Of a DNA stretch of 64,000 nucleotides, positions 1 through 12,868 are shown piece by piece. Origin of the DNA: Castanea sativa (lineage: Eukaryota; Streptophyta; Magnoliopsida; Fagales; Fagaceae); the NCBI RefSeq assembly GCF_040712315.1, contig NC_134022.1, forward strand, positions 1,426,001 through 1,490,000. The letters are read 5' to 3'. Below the pieces are notes generated by a model. That model had not been told where the DNA came from. It made no database searches and saw only the letters and a list, made by a program, of their open reading frames with translations. A program made the position numbers and the translations under genes. Positions within the stretch are counted from its first letter, which is position 1. Each line of letters opens with the position of its first letter.

Positions 1-119
1 TCTTAAACATGAGGCCATACAACATCCTCAAGATATCCTCACGTCAAGAACATGAAGAAGCCTTGAGCCAACCTCAAGATAAGATTTTACTAGCTACTAA
101 TAATATGGTTCAGATATGG

Positions 120-484
120 TCAATTTGACAGGGACTTTCGTTAGCATGGGATATGGGGTTTAAATTTATTTTTCTAGAAACTGATACTACTACTATACTA
201 AATTGGCTAACCAATGATAGTGTATTACCACCAGATGTTGTCCCTTTAATTTCTAATTGCTGGAATCTTATGGCACGAGCATGGGCCATCCATCTACTTT
301 AAATATATTGTGAGGCTAATAAATGTGCAGATGCACTAGCAAAACGGGGTCGACAACTACAGAGCGTTTTGGAAGTTTACGACTTATGCCAAAATTTTGT
401 TTATCCAGCTTTTGTGTGGGATATGAAGCAGCTTAGGACTAGTAGAATGTGTCCTTTGGAGGCCTATAAGCTTCTTGTTGTATA
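120..484 (+). pseudogene. RNase H domain remnant of a LINE-type retroelement
   Basis: The + strand reads as the C-terminal RNase H-like domain (RVT_3 type) found at the end of plant LINE polyproteins. The conserved core GLSLAWDMGFKFIFLETD is followed by a segment ending in EANKCADALAKRG, which is the family's terminal signature. Two in-frame stops lie inside, a TGA just before the Gln that opens the core and a TAA before the IYCEANKC stretch. The remaining reading ends at TAA 482-484. No start and no upstream reverse transcriptase domain are visible, because the element is cut by the window edge or was 5' truncated. A non-functional fragment; family assignment is firm, element name unknown. 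Confidence 0.75.
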
Positions 485-1990
485 AACCCTTTATTATCTA
501 AATAATACTCCCATTTTTACCACACACAAAAAAGAGAAGAAAAATAAGATTTTAACCACTAATTAGTAAACATGTGTAATGCATGCATAAAGTTTGTATA
601 CGTACATAGTATTTTTTTTTTTTTTTAAAATTACATCTCACGGTTTGTTTTCCAATTTTATGGAAATAAAAGCTTTATTTTAGGATTAAAAGTATAATTC
701 ATTCGAAAAACGAGAAAATATTATATCCATCGGAAGACTACTGAAATAGTCATTCTCCTGAAACACGTGATGAATTGCGTGTTAAATATACATGCATCTA
801 TACTATAAAAGTCAAAGATAAAATTTTCCAAATCCGTCAAATTGTCAAACATTGCATACAAGATATAAAAAATATATATCTAAATGAAACATATTGCCAT
901 CATCAATCAAGTTTTATATATTCTTGAATATAAAAAAAAGGGTTTTTGGTGTGATCTCATCGATCTCACACTACATGGTGACAATGAGTTATACCATATG
1001 TACTAATCATTAACACAACACATTTGTTGAAGCGTTATTACTCGAATCACTCACCTCCTGCCAATCATCATGTGAAGTGATATAGGGACTCTTACCTCCA
1101 AATCACATCCTACAGTAATAGTTATTTTATTAAATTGTGAAACTCAGGTTTAAAAAAAACATATGGTCATCCTCCATCCTTTTAAGAGTCAATTTTTATG
1201 GATGACTCCAAAGTGTTAGCCAAGAGACCAAAACTTAATATCTCATTCATTTGTGGCCAAAAAATTAATAGAATAGAAACCATTAGGATTTATGTTATTT
1301 TATTTAATTAATTTAGAGCATTGGCATCATACAAAGCAAAATAGAAAAATGGCTCAATTTTACACATCTAACCTTCAAAATTACTCCATTAGTCAAGTTA
1401 AAGATATGTAAATTTGCAAATTTGCTACAGTAACTTAGTAAATTTATACTAGCATTATTCATTTTGTATTAAATATTTTATTCTTTCTTTGCTTATTCTA
1501 AAGAAAAATGAAGAGAGTAGATGGTGGTGGTTATGTGTGATGAAATAGAAACAATAAAAAAAAAAAATTTGATATTGTAATGAAATAGAGTTTAAAATAG
1601 ATGATTTGATGTGAGTTTTTTTTTTTTTTTTTAAATAGTTATATGAATTAAAAAAAAATTAAATTTTTATACAAAAAAAAAAAAAAAATTTTGCACACCT
1701 AAATATTCTTACATTAGAAAGTTTATTACTTAGATATTTTAAAGATCGAACCCCTTGATTATAGGCCAAATTTCAAAATTTACCCCATAAATTTCACTAG
1801 TTTTTATTTTAGTCCTTTAAGTTTGTCTTATTTCATTTCAATCAAGTTTCAAAACACCCCAATTTAGACTTATGTTATCTTGGCATTTAAATCACTAAAA
1901 CTACATTATTTTGCTTTTAATTTAAAATTTATTTTCTAAAAAAATAAATTAAAAACGTTAATTTAAAAAAAAAAAAGTCCAGAAAAAAAA
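485..1990. other. AT-rich intergenic stretch with a decayed Tourist-like MITE end
   Basis: No gene is visible. At 1313-1315 a TTA is followed by GAGCATTGGCATCA, the same style of terminus as the TAA-flanked MITEs at 7128 and 48771. I could not find a matching right end, so this looks like a MITE that lost its 3' terminus. Several poly(A) and poly(T) runs lie between 1550 and 1700. Confidence 0.4.
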
Positions 1991-2059
1991 ACCAAGCTCA
2001 TGCCCAAACCCGATGTTCTCGGGTTGAATTTGTTAACCCGAATAACATCTTTATTATCA

Positions 2060-2186
2060 ATTACATTATTCTGGAAAGTGGGAATAGTGAAACAGGAAAA
2101 GGAAATCCAAATCCATGTTAAACCAATTCCACCAGTAAACGAAATACAAACGTTTTCCATCAACTTTCGCAGAACCGGCCTTACAG
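2060..2186 (+). other. Putative non-coding first exon of DPM2
   Basis: A comparatively GC-balanced segment ends in a good splice donor (TTACAG|GTAATC, intron starting at 2187). Homologous segments recur at about 11290-11406 and 49880-49980, in each case at the start of a duplicated DPM2 unit. The matching acceptor would be 9811-9813, just before the 5' leader of the DPM2 coding exon. This gives an intron of about 7.6 kb. The link is inferred from position and duplication pattern; a transcript would be needed to confirm it. The transcription start is not defined. Confidence 0.45.
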
Positions 2187-4075
2187 GTAATCTTCATCTC
2201 CCTTTTCTGGTAATTTGATTTCCATAAAATTAGGATTTTGTTTTGTCAAGAATTTCTTTATTTTGAAGAATCACATACTTATATTTTATAGCCGTAAATC
2301 CTAGGTCTTTGAGAATTGTTAATAGTGTGTTATTCATTCATGTAATTAGATTTGACTTTCTCTTCACAGGAATTCAAAATTCCCGTGCCTTTCGTTGTGA
2401 TTTGCTGTTGTGAAACTGTATTTTTCACTTTCAATTTAGCTGTGATTTGCAAGTTGAAGTTCTTCTTCCATAAATAAAAACTTTGAAGAATTTAAGATTG
2501 TAGGGTTATTGTGTTTTGAGGTGGTCTTTTACTCTTATAATGTACCGAATATTTTCTATCTCATATTTCAATTTTATGGGCTTTTTGTCTTCGGAAACTA
2601 GACTCTGCTGAAAATAATAATTTATTTCTTAACAGTTAATCTCAATTTTTTGAAAAAAAAATTATAATGTTTATGCTTAGGATTTTAATGGGCACTAGTT
2701 CAAACAGGTCGAGGGTAAGGTCGCAAGTTTAAAATCCATTGGGTGAGTACATTTTACCATGGAAAAAAAAAAAAACTTAGAATTTAGAGAGGCTCAATAG
2801 AGGTACATCCCGCTAATAGAGATATTTTGATGAATACCAAATGAGGGACAGAAGTACCGACAAGGACACTCATGAAATTTGAATGACAAAGCATGCTCAT
2901 GCTTTAGTCGAATGAGTGGTTTTGACAACACAGAGATGAGACTGAATGGAATTATAGAAAGTGAGAATTCCTGAAAGGTTTCCATAATCAGAACGAGAAA
3001 TGTTATATTTTCTTTTGGGGAGGGGAGGGGGTTGGGTAAAGATCAGGATCAAGATTGGTCCTCCAGAGCTAGGATTGTGAGGCAAATGCTATATTGTCTT
3101 GAGAGGGGGCTTGGGGCATCTATCATCAAAGCCTGTAAATTGGTTACGGATGCTCAAATCTTTCTAAAGTTAAAAGTCCTGGAATTTTTTGTTAGCATTA
3201 ATAATTAATATTTGATCGGTGAGCAAGTTGCTCTAAACCTGGAAGGTTTAGTATAAATCCAAATGTGGGTGTTTTGGTTCTTATATGTTCTCCTATTTAT
3301 ACTTATAAAAAATAAATGTTCTTCTTCTATTTATGGGCCTAATTAGCTTTTACCTAGTTTATGACTTTTTTTTCCCCCTCACAATGAATATTATATCACC
3401 CAGATTTGTGTTACTTGTGTATTTGCTAGGCCAAGACTTAATGGTTGAAACCTTGTTTGGTTGCTCAGAATTGAAGCTATAAGCAGTGCCTGTATTTTAA
3501 AGCTCAATTTTTTCTTGTAATTTTCATCCATTGTTTTCATTGCTGTGTCCTTAGCACACTGCCTGTGTGCTTTGGTTTTATTATCTTTCTTTTTTATTCA
3601 ATGAGGTATCATTTACTTATCTAAAAGAGAGAGAGAAAAAAAAACCCTCAAATTTTACTTCTGCTGTAATGCCCTATATCCCCAATATTTTCTTCTATGA
3701 ATTTTATAATAATGGATTCATATGCTTTGAGAAACATGAAACCTATGGTGAATTGTGCATCTGTTCTCAATAACATTGTAAGTAAATTGGTCCTTGGGTT
3801 AGGACTTAAATAGGAATGATTAAATCCTAAGGGTGGTGAAGAAAAAATAAATAAGTAAAAATTGCAATGTGAACTCCAAAAGAAATATATTATTATTTGA
3901 GGCCTAGAAACAAATTGGATCTTTTAGGTTGGTTTTGTTAATTTTTTAAATAAAGTAATTAAATAAAACATAATTGGGTCACAAATGTAATCAAATAAAG
4001 TTGAGAAAATCAGAAAAGATGAATCCTTTCTTTATTTTCCTAGCAGCCATAAGTCCTTTCTCTACACCTCTTACA

Positions 4076-4082
<7 letters not shown>

Positions 4083-4126
<44 letters not shown>
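4083..4126. repeat. (AG)22 microsatellite
   Basis: Twenty-two uninterrupted AG units lie in the putative first intron of DPM2. Confidence 0.95.
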
Positions 4127-4127
<1 letters not shown>

Positions 4128-4544
4128 AATATTTGATTGTGGGCATAAAGTCTTGCTGCTGGAAATTGAATTAAAAGGTGAAAGGTCTATCTTAATTAAT
4201 ATTTTTGGATTGATGTAAGAATTTTGAAGTTATATATATGGTTTGTTGGCAGCATAGTGAGATTAGATTATTTCTGCATTATTTTTTACTTGATTACAGT
4301 GATAGAGGCTTTACGTACTGGGTTGAATTCAAATAAGGACCTGATGGTTGCACTCTTAATTTTAAGTAGTATTGTATATTACATTGATTATTCATTGAAG
4401 ACCTTAGGTCTGGAAATTTATAAGGTTTGATATACTAGAATCGGTGCATGATTACAATGTTTGATTAAAGTGACCTAATACACATTCTCGTCATCTACTG
4501 AAGGTCCCAAAATAAATAAAATTATGAGCTAGTTACTTATCAAC

Positions 4545-6195
4545 AATGGTCATGGCCTTCTGTTAGCAAACCAAGAGTATAATGCGTACTTAACATTGGT
4601 GCCTGTGGTAGCAGTTCGTAACATTGAGTTATTGGTAAATGTTCTGGGCTGTAAGCAAGGTTCTCTTCCTATGAAATATTTGGGTCTTCCTTTGGGTGCA
4701 AAATTCAAGGAGAAGACAATATGGAATCCAATTTTGGAGAAAGATGGAAAGGAGATTGGTGGGATGGAAACAATTGTACTCATCCAAGGGAGGTAGAGTT
4801 ACTTTAATTAAAAGAACTCTATCAAATCTACCAACTTATTTTCACTCTTTATTTCCTATCCTTGTTTATGTGGCTAACTGGAGTGCAAAACTTCAACGGA
4901 ACTTTTTATGTGGTTGCCTAGGTGATGAACCCAAATTTCATCTAGCTAAATGGCTATTGTTTGTGCTCCACTTTCTTCAAGTGGTTTGGGGATTAGGAAT
5001 TTGATACTTTTTAATGAAGCCTTACTAGGGAAGTAGTTGTGGAGATTCCGGCTTGAGAGGGATGCAGGATGCTCTTAGGCAACAAGTGAGATGAAGTATG
5101 GGTGTAAATGGGGTGACTGGTGTACCAGTTCAGTTTCTGGTCCCTATGGTGTGAGTTTGTGGAAAAATATTAGGCAAGGTTGGCCTTCTTTGTTTCTTTA
5201 TATCTTGTATGACGTTGGTGCTGGGTCGAGAGTGAAGTTTTGGCAAGATTGGTGGTGTGGAGAGAATTCTCTTGCCGTTTGCTATCCCGAATTATTTAGT
5301 GGTGAGGAGAGACTTCTCTTGTTGTTTGCTATCCTGAATTATTTAGGATTTGTTGAGATAACGAGGCAAGTGTGGTTGAGCTTATGAAGTTCACCAATGG
5401 GGTCCTTCATCGGGATGTACATATTTTAAGGGTTGTTCATGATTGGGAATTGGAGGCATTGTTGAGCTCATGGATACTATTTATGGCACATTTGTAAGGG
5501 GGATTGGGGAGGATAAGATGTGTTGGAAACCAAATAGGAGTAAGGGATTTTTGGTTAGTTCTTATTACCATATTTTAGTTGGCCCTAGTGATAATATTTT
5601 TCCTTGGAATGGTATATGGAAGCAAAAGGTCCCTTTGCGAGTGGCTTCTTTTGTATGGACTGCTGCCTGGGAGGAAAGTCTGGCAATTGACAATGTAAGG
5701 AAAAAAAAGGTACGAATTATGGATTGGTTTTTTATGTGCAAGTATAATGGTGAATTAGTTGACCATTTCTTCCTTCATTGCCCGGTTGCTACGGATCTGT
5801 GGTCTATGGTTTTGGGTTTATTTGGAGTAAGTTGGGTTATACCAGAGTCTGTTGTTGAGCTTCTAGCTTGCTGGCTAGGTCAGTTTGGTCGTTATCAAAA
5901 TGGTCACATATGAATAGTTGTTCCCCATTGTTTGATGTGGTGTCTTTGGAAAAAAAAGAAATAGCAGGTGTTTTGAAGATAATGAAAGAACTTTGCCAAA
6001 TCTCAAGTTATTCTTTCTTAGAACCTTAATGGATTAGTTGTCAGTATTGAGAATATATTCTTTCTTTTCTATTCTTGATTTACTTGATTTATGTAATTTC
6101 TGTATTTGATTGTATACCCTTGTATACTCCTTGTGTATTCGGGTGCCTCTTTCTTTGATATCAATAAATCTTTATTACTTATAAAAAAAAAAAAA
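4545..6195 (+). mobile_element. 5'-truncated LINE retrotransposon, decayed
   Basis: The + strand encodes, with frameshifts, the distal part of a plant L1-type LINE polyprotein. First comes the end of the reverse transcriptase ([17 protein letters not shown], then [19 protein letters not shown] near 4780-4860). A tether region (5090-5390) follows. Last is the zinc-binding RVT domain (5440-5913), with the expected W..KVPLRVASFVW and the Cys/His residues of DHFFLHCPVATDLW. The coding frame shifts at least near 4750, 5000 and 5390. The element ends in a poly(A) tract at about 6182-6194, consistent with target-primed reverse transcription and 5' truncation. It lies inside the putative DPM2 intron 1, and the matching intron of the DPM2 pseudogene unit near 55.5 kb lacks it. 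Not functional. Confidence 0.8.
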
Positions 6196-7127
6196 GTCCT
6201 ATGACATTATGGTTTCATTATCTAACAATATCACTTAGACTTGTTTGGTTCTTGTATGAGCACTTGTAATGTCCTTGTGACGTTGTGCTAACTTAGAATT
6301 TGATAATGTCTAGAAGTTGGGGATCCTAGGAATTTTCAAACTGTGAGCTAAGGGTCATCTAGTTAACCCCACATAGTAGTAAGGAAGGTTAGTTGATTTT
6401 GAGTGCTAGTCTATGGTAGTTTCATGGGGTTATTCTCTTAAATTAGTTTGTGATAGCTTGATAGAATTTATATCTCTTGTGGTGGATCATTAAGCAATTG
6501 TTTTTCAACTTCTTGGTAGGCATCACTGTTGGACTTTTGAAGGAACTTAAGTACTGTATGTGGTTATGCACATTATGCTTTTTGTTCTCCACCATAAAGA
6601 TGATCTTTTTGGAAAATTATTTTGACATAATGAACTTATCAAAAAAATTTTATTTTTTGACATTATGATTTTTCTGTCCACTTTTTCTTGAAAAAAAGTT
6701 GTCCTTTGAAAGTTATTTTACATACCCAAGTATTCAAAGTGCCACTGGATATTATCCTAAATCACACAAGGGTCAAGCAACTTTAGTGCTTTGTGACAAG
6801 GTGATCAAACTAATTTCCAAAAGGCTTATAAAAGTCTTGGACAGCAGCAAAACAAGATATTCATAGTATACTGATATGTTTCAGAGTAAATTTATTTATC
6901 AGTTTGCTTGAGTGCTAGTGTTCCCATAAATTATGAATATGATTCTTCTGATGATCATGCAACTGTAAAATCATTTCTTAAGATATTATATGTTGTGGAC
7001 CTTATTCTGGATTTGAAACTCTGGATCAGGTATATAGTGTAAAGTGGTGAACCTTGGCCAAGGGGGGTTAAATTATTGGCCTTTGTGATCTCATTGAAGA
7101 GAGTCAATGTAGTATGGCCATGGCTAA

Positions 7128-8028
7128 GAGCATTAGCATCATTATGTGTAATGTCTTGCAAAATAGAAAAAGTAATTGATTTTACACATTTTGAGCAAAA
7201 AAACACCCACATCAGTAGGTGTAAAATTGTGCATAAATGCACAAGAGCTACAGTAACCATGCATATATGCACAGTTACTGTAGCTCTTGCATTTAATATT
7301 TTAATAATTTCTAATTTCGCTCCTTTTTTTTCCTTCTCTTCTCCCTCATCATCTTCTTTCTTCCTCTGAGACACACTCCCACAGACACAAAATCAAAAAT
7401 CAACTACAAAAATAAAAAATAAAAAATCAACTACAAAAATCAACCACAAACACTTTCAAAATCAATTAGATTGCGTCGCCATCGCCTGGATTGACTGGAT
7501 TGTTGCCATATCCTGGATTGACTGGATCGTTGCTTGTGGATCGACTGGAGAGGCGTTCATCACCGTCACCATCGCCGCTGCTGCATGTGGATCGGTGATG
7601 TGGATCGGTGCTTCTGGGATTCGATGGTTGTGGTGCTTGTGATGAAGTGTTGACGGAGATCGGTGGATTGGAGAGGCGTTGTTGTGCTTGTGATGGTTGT
7701 GGTGTTGATGGAGTGCTTGTGATGGTGCTTCTGGGTTTTGATGGTGATGTTGATTTGACCGTGAGAGAAAGAAGAGGTAGAAAAGAAAGAGGAAACGGCA
7801 AAGAGATAAGGAAAAAGAAAGAAGAAGAAAGAAGAGGAAGAATAGGAAAAAGAAACGGGAGATAAAATAATATTAAAAAAAGAAGATAAAAATACTATTT
7901 ATATAAAATATAGTGTATAATAGATGGACTGATGTGGGTTTTTTGTAAAAATGGGTGTGTAAAATAGAAAAAGTAGTTTTTTTGGTACAAAATAGATGGA
8001 AAGTTTGCATCCATTGATGTGGATGCTC
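7128..8028. mobile_element. Non-autonomous PIF/Harbinger (Tourist-like) MITE, TAA target duplication
   Basis: The left terminus GAGCATTAGCATCA and right terminus TGATGTGGATGCTC are imperfect inverted repeats (GAGCAT...CATCA shared). Both sides carry the 3-bp target duplication TAA (7125-7127 and 8029-8031), the preference of the PIF/Harbinger superfamily. The 901-bp interior has no transposase. It contains a GC-richer centre with GATTGACTGGAT-type short repeats and purine-rich runs, so the long open frames here on both strands are not genes. The element lies inside the putative DPM2 intron 1. It shares terminus and duplication style with the element at 48771-49641. Confidence 0.75.
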
Positions 8029-8899
8029 TAACAGGGGTTAATTTGTTAACCTTTAGTATCGATGCAGTGTTTAAGACCCTTCGAATAAGGGCAATAGACA
8101 GTAACTAGCCAGCATTGGTTAAATTGCTGGCCTTTGGTTTCCAATAAATGGAGCTGATGCAATGTAACCAAAATTCTGTGTGTCAAATTTGTGCTTCTGT
8201 CCTGAGATATTGATTTTGTTAACATATGAATTGTCTATATTTGTTCGATTCACGTCTGGTTCAATCCCATACCGGTAGCTACACATATCAGTTTTACCTT
8301 AAAAATAATAATAAATTGTCTGTAAGTCACCGATTGAAAATTATGTTCTTACTATTTAGGGCTAATTAAATTATGATATCTCTATTTGTCATTATCACTG
8401 TTTACACTGTTTTAGTGAGCATCTCAAGGCATATCTGTTTTTAAGTGAGTTTTATTTTCTTACAAAGAGACTTTTTAAATTGTTATACTGAAATCACGTA
8501 TGAGTGTGTATATATATATATATAGATATATATATAATCTCTGTCCTCACTAGACCCAGTCTTGTGAATATTTTGTATTTCTACTTACTAGGCTGTTAAG
8601 CTCATCCTTTTCACACACACACACACACACACACATATATTTCTTTTATTTTTTCAGGTCAAGTTTGATGCAATAGAGGTTTAGCACATTGTGGGTACTC
8701 TTGTGAAGCTGGAGGCAGTTTTCTTGTCCAAGGATTTCAGTTGGCACTAGAAATATTCCTGAATAAATTTTTTTATTCTTTATGTTTTATACTTATGAGG
8801 GCTACATGATTTATTTATTTTTATTATTTATAAATAAGAAACAAAATTAATGATTAATCAAATCACATATCCATCCTTGAACTTCATGGCCTTTGCACG

Positions 8900-9364
8900 A
8901 TGTGCCCCAAGTTTTTCACTAACAATCACCTCACATCCCTTTGCCCCACTTTCCATAGCAAATCTCAGTACACCATAGCAAGGCCTCCTAACAGCAAGAC
9001 ATCCGAGAAGCTTGTATCAGAGAGACTCAGCCTGAGCAATAGCGCAAAGCCCTCTGTTGTCGCTGTTCTCTGGAAACTTGAACCTTTTCTGTAACACCTA
9101 GGTCAGCTCTCTGATCCTTCTTCCCTTCTAACTGAGAACGTTCTGTGTTTGTGTGGCTCTGATGATGATCTTGGTTTGCATCGGCGTAACCCTAACCTTG
9201 ACGCTGGAGTAACTGTCCTCAGCAAGCTCATGGGTCAGTACCTCATTCAGCTTGGTGTAGAAAACTCCTTCAGCTACGAACTTTCGCCATTTTCGAAGGA
9301 TAGGTGGAGGGATCTGAGCTCTAAGCTTGAGGTGGCTTGTGCTCTGGCGATTCGAAAACTTTGA
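8900..9364 (+). pseudogene. Unrecognised protein-coding remnant (two open stretches in one frame)
   Basis: Two open stretches, 8900-9094 and 9149-9364, share a frame and are separated by a TAA after ..WKLEPFL. Base composition is clearly richer in G+C than the flanks. The second stretch ends ..[17 protein letters not shown] followed by TGA. This looks like a decayed exon or retro-copied coding piece. I do not recognise the family and assign no function. It lies in the part of DPM2 intron 1 that the duplicated unit near 55.5 kb lacks, so it probably arrived by insertion. Confidence 0.3.
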
Positions 9365-9837
9365 AGGATTATGTTTGATTTTCACTCATGAACGTCATTC
9401 TTTGGGTTTACTTTATATGATTATATTGTGGAGATTTTAGTGCTTTATTTGCATATTGAAGTTGACAGAAATAGTCTTGAACACCAAATTCACGTAGCTG
9501 GGTTTGGGGCTGTGATATTTGCAGTGAAATTTCTTTGTACTACCGTACAAATTTGATTAAATTTGAAGCTCCTTTACATACCGAGGGACTAGATATCCAA
9601 TTCCAAGGCTTTGGTTCCATGCAACCCTGAGAATTCTCTTGTTGTTATTATACATTTTGTGGGAGAAGAAGAGGAAAGAGGAGAGCGTTGGGGGGTTGTT
9701 TATGGTAGCTTGTTTGTATGTGATGCACATTATGATACTTGTTAATGTTTGATCAAAGTGTCAGCTACTATGTGTGCAGTTGCTGATTTGTCTTCTTTAT
9801 ACTTGCATTACAGGCAGTGAAAGCCATCAACATCAGG

Positions 9838-10228
9838 ATGGAATTAGCAGACAGAGCAGTTGGGTTTCTGTTATCTTTTATCAGCTTATCCATATTCACG
9901 TATTATACCTTCTGGGTCATCATTCTGGTTAGTTTACTTCCAATTTAATTTTATCTCTTCCTTTTACAACCCCCAGCCCGCTCCCCAAATTCCAAAAAAA
10001 AAAGAAAAGGAAAAAGGAAACGAATACTGTATGCATAACCTATTGATGTTTTATTCATATCTTGTGATCTTTCAGCCATTTGTAGACAGTGATCACTTCA
10101 TCCACGAGTATTTCCTACCACAAGAATACGCCATACTAGTACCTGTATTTGCCGGTGTGGTGCTTCTCTGTTTCTTGTGTGTATTTATAGGATTTGTGAT
10201 GCTCAAATCCAAAAAGAAGAAGGCTTGA
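9838..10228 (+). CDS. DPM2: Dolichol-phosphate mannose synthase subunit 2 (DPM2)
   Basis: DPM2 is a small ER membrane protein that stabilises and regulates dolichol-phosphate-mannose synthase, which makes the mannose donor for N-glycans, GPI anchors and O-mannosylation. Exon 1 is 9838-9927 (30 codons, starting MELADRAVGF). The intron is 9928-10075 (CTG|GTTAGT..TTTCAG|CC), and exon 2 is 10076-10228 (50 codons plus TGA). The 80-residue product matches the family length. Two hydrophobic segments at about residues 8-30 and 50-73 flank the conserved loop PFVDSDHFIHEYFLPQEYA. The tail KSKKKKA fits a dilysine ER signal. The start is chosen because MELADRAVG is the conserved N-terminus. An acceptor at 9811-9813 just upstream implies an additional 5' leader exon. 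No lesions, so this is the working copy; a broken paralogue lies at 55853-56217. Confidence 0.95.
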
Positions 10229-10935
10229 TACAATTAGTTTTGCCTTTTTTTTCTTAAAAAAAAAAAAAAAAAAAAATCTTTGAGAGTAACTTAGAGTTCT
10301 ACTTTTTTTCTTGTTTGTTTTTCCATTTTTTTACCTCCCTACACATTTTCTGATCTGAAGGAGTGTTTTAATTTTGGATTTGTTGAAACTTGAAGATTTT
10401 GTATATCTGTATCATTTCTAATACTATTGGAAGCTCATATATTAGTCTATTACCTTAGGGCCTAAACTTATTTTGGAAAATTGCGAATGAACTACCAAAT
10501 TTACTGCATTTTGCCTATAATTTGTCCGTGGTTGTAATGGCACTACTGCATTCCTTGGAAGTTGGCATACTTTGCTCATTGTTTGGTACTGGTACCACAT
10601 GTTATGTAACTTAACATAACACCACTACAGATCACTTTAGTTTAATTTCTTTTCCCCCTCCTTTTTATGGTATGGACTCCCCATTGGTAGTTAATGACAT
10701 CCTACTTGCCTAGGATAGAGTGCTGAAAGTACGCGTTTGTTGATAAGTTTTGTAACTCAATTGACACCTTATGATATTTCCAACAGAGACCTTCTAGGGG
10801 TTCAAATTCCCCTCCCCATTGTTGTAACTATTGAATTAAAGATCCCCCCCTTATAGGTTATGTTGAAACCGTATTAGTTTCCATGATTTTTTTGGGCACT
10901 TCTTAACAAGATAGAGGATGAAAAACTAGTGGTGA

Positions 10936-12868
10936 CAAATGAGGATGATAAAGTTAGTGAGGATTAATTATTTATTTATTTTTATTTGGTTAAGGATTTA
11001 AGATACCTGTATAGAAGGATTTTGTCAAAGGATTTTGTCAAAAAGTTTTAGCTTAAATGGCATCTCCTGCTACTGTAAGAAAGGGTGGAAGGTAGGCTCC
11101 CATTGGGTTCATTTATAAGTTTTCCAATAAACAAAAAAGGTAAGGATTTCGCAGTGGTCCAAGCCCATAGTGGTAGATGATGTAACTATAAATTTAATTA
11201 TCTTAATAAAAAATTTTACTTTTCTTAATATATATAAACAAACCCCTGGCCAAACCTTGAAACACTCAGGTTGTCATTCATTTAGAAAAATGCAAACAGT
11301 GAAGCTGGAAAAGGAAAATCAAATCCACGTTCGAATCTTTAAACCAATTCTTCTGGTAAAAAAAATAGAAAATTTTCAATCAACTTTCTCCCAATCGGCC
11401 TAATAGGTGATCTTCAACTTCCTTTTATGGTAGATTGATTTGCAAAAAAAAAAGGATTTTTGAATCATATACTTGTTTTATAGACAGGAACCCTAGCTAG
11501 GACTCGAGAATTGTTAATGGTGTGTTATTTATTCATGTAAGTAGATTTGACTTTCTCTTCATAGAAATCAAATTAATTAGCCTTTCAAAATAAAAAATTT
11601 TAAACTCTTTTTAGGCTTTGTCATGGTCAATTCGTTTGCATAGTTACACAATTTTACAAAATGATACATGAGGTTAAGGATGTAAATCAAATCTTTAATG
11701 GGATTAAAATTTTATACTCACTACGTGATTTGTAATGTTAAAATTATATTTTTCAATTTCAATTAAGTTATGATTTGTATGTAGAATTAAGAAGAATTTA
11801 AGATTGTAGGTTATTCTGGATTGAGGTGGTTTTTTACAATGTACCTAACACTTTCCATCTTATATTGCAATTTTATTGGCTTTTATCTTCAGAAAGTCAA
11901 AGTAATTTGAATATGAAAATCTACCACTCATAACTCACCACGTGGATAAGTTGTGACAAAAGTTATGCCACTTTTTTTGGCATTAGACTCTTTGGATTGA
12001 ATAAAAATTATAATAAAAATTTGGACCTAGAGCTAAGGTGATAGCTATGTTGCCTTCCATTATATAAGAAGTGTGGTTAGGTGTTTTTATTAAAGCTATA
12101 TATGTGCGCGCATGTGTGTTTTTTTTAAAAAAGGGATTGCTAACAACTTGTTTGGATGGACAAAGGAGAAGGAAAGAGGAATAAAGGGTGGGGCGGGTTT
12201 CATGAACCCTATTTGCAGGGACAAACTTGGACGGGGCTAGTTTTGAGGTTTTAACATTTTTTTTTTTTTTGTATATTTAAATATTAATTAAATAATATAA
12301 ATTTAACTATTGATAATAAATTTGTGGAATAATGCCCCCTTTGTTTAAGTGGCTATCAAGTAATGCAGGTTGGATTTCCGTAATGAATTTTTCTGGAATG
12401 CTATTAATTTTGATGGCGATAAAAATGAAGAGCATGATCACTTCCTTTGTGTTTAGAAAATTGGAAATTTTTACAGTTAAACTGTCGTAAATAAAGTAAA
12501 ACACATTAATAGAGTGTACAACATTTAGAAAGAGGATAATTTTTAAAAGAGGATAATTTTTTCTGGTCTTAATTAAATCTTTTTACACATCGAGACAAAT
12601 AGACAATGCATTCTATTTGTCAATAAAGAGGGCCTTATTTATTTTTTTTTTTTTGGGTTAAAATTTCTAGTCTTGATTAAATTTTTGCACTTTGAGACAA
12701 ACAGACAATATATTCTTTTTGTCAACAGAGGAAGCCTCATAGCTAGCACATATATAAAATTAAAATCAAAATTATAAGTTTAAAGACACAATAAATTTCA
12801 TAACTATTGAAGTGATAAGTTATGATTGATGAACAATAAAAGTTATATAAGTAGTGATTGAAAAGTTA
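10936..12868. repeat. Segmental duplication, copy A (partner 48640-51760)
   Basis: Starting at GACAAATGAGGATGATAAAG, this block aligns colinearly with 48640-51760, including shared landmarks such as GGCATCTCCTGCTACTGTAAG and GTCAACAGAGGAAGCC. Copy B carries a MITE at 48771-49641 and extra DNA at about 51276-51637. Within the block, 11100-12000 is itself homologous to the DPM2 first-exon region at 1990-2650. The block therefore holds the 3' flank of one DPM2 unit joined to the 5' part of the next. The copies look highly similar by eye; I have not computed identity. Confidence 0.8.

Noticed and set aside
6955..7374. 139-codon minus-strand open frame
   Set aside because: It straddles the left boundary of the TAA-flanked MITE, has no recognised domain, and mirrors a similar frame on the other strand.
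7466..7865. Ser/Pro-rich (minus) and Gly/Asp-rich (plus) open frames
   Set aside because: They lie inside the MITE in a region of short GATTGACTGGAT and GTGATGGT repeats; low-complexity products.
9860..10228. Single long open frame of 122 codons through the DPM2 intron
   Set aside because: It reads through the intron out of frame with exon 1; the spliced 80-codon DPM2 with the conserved N-terminus is the correct model.
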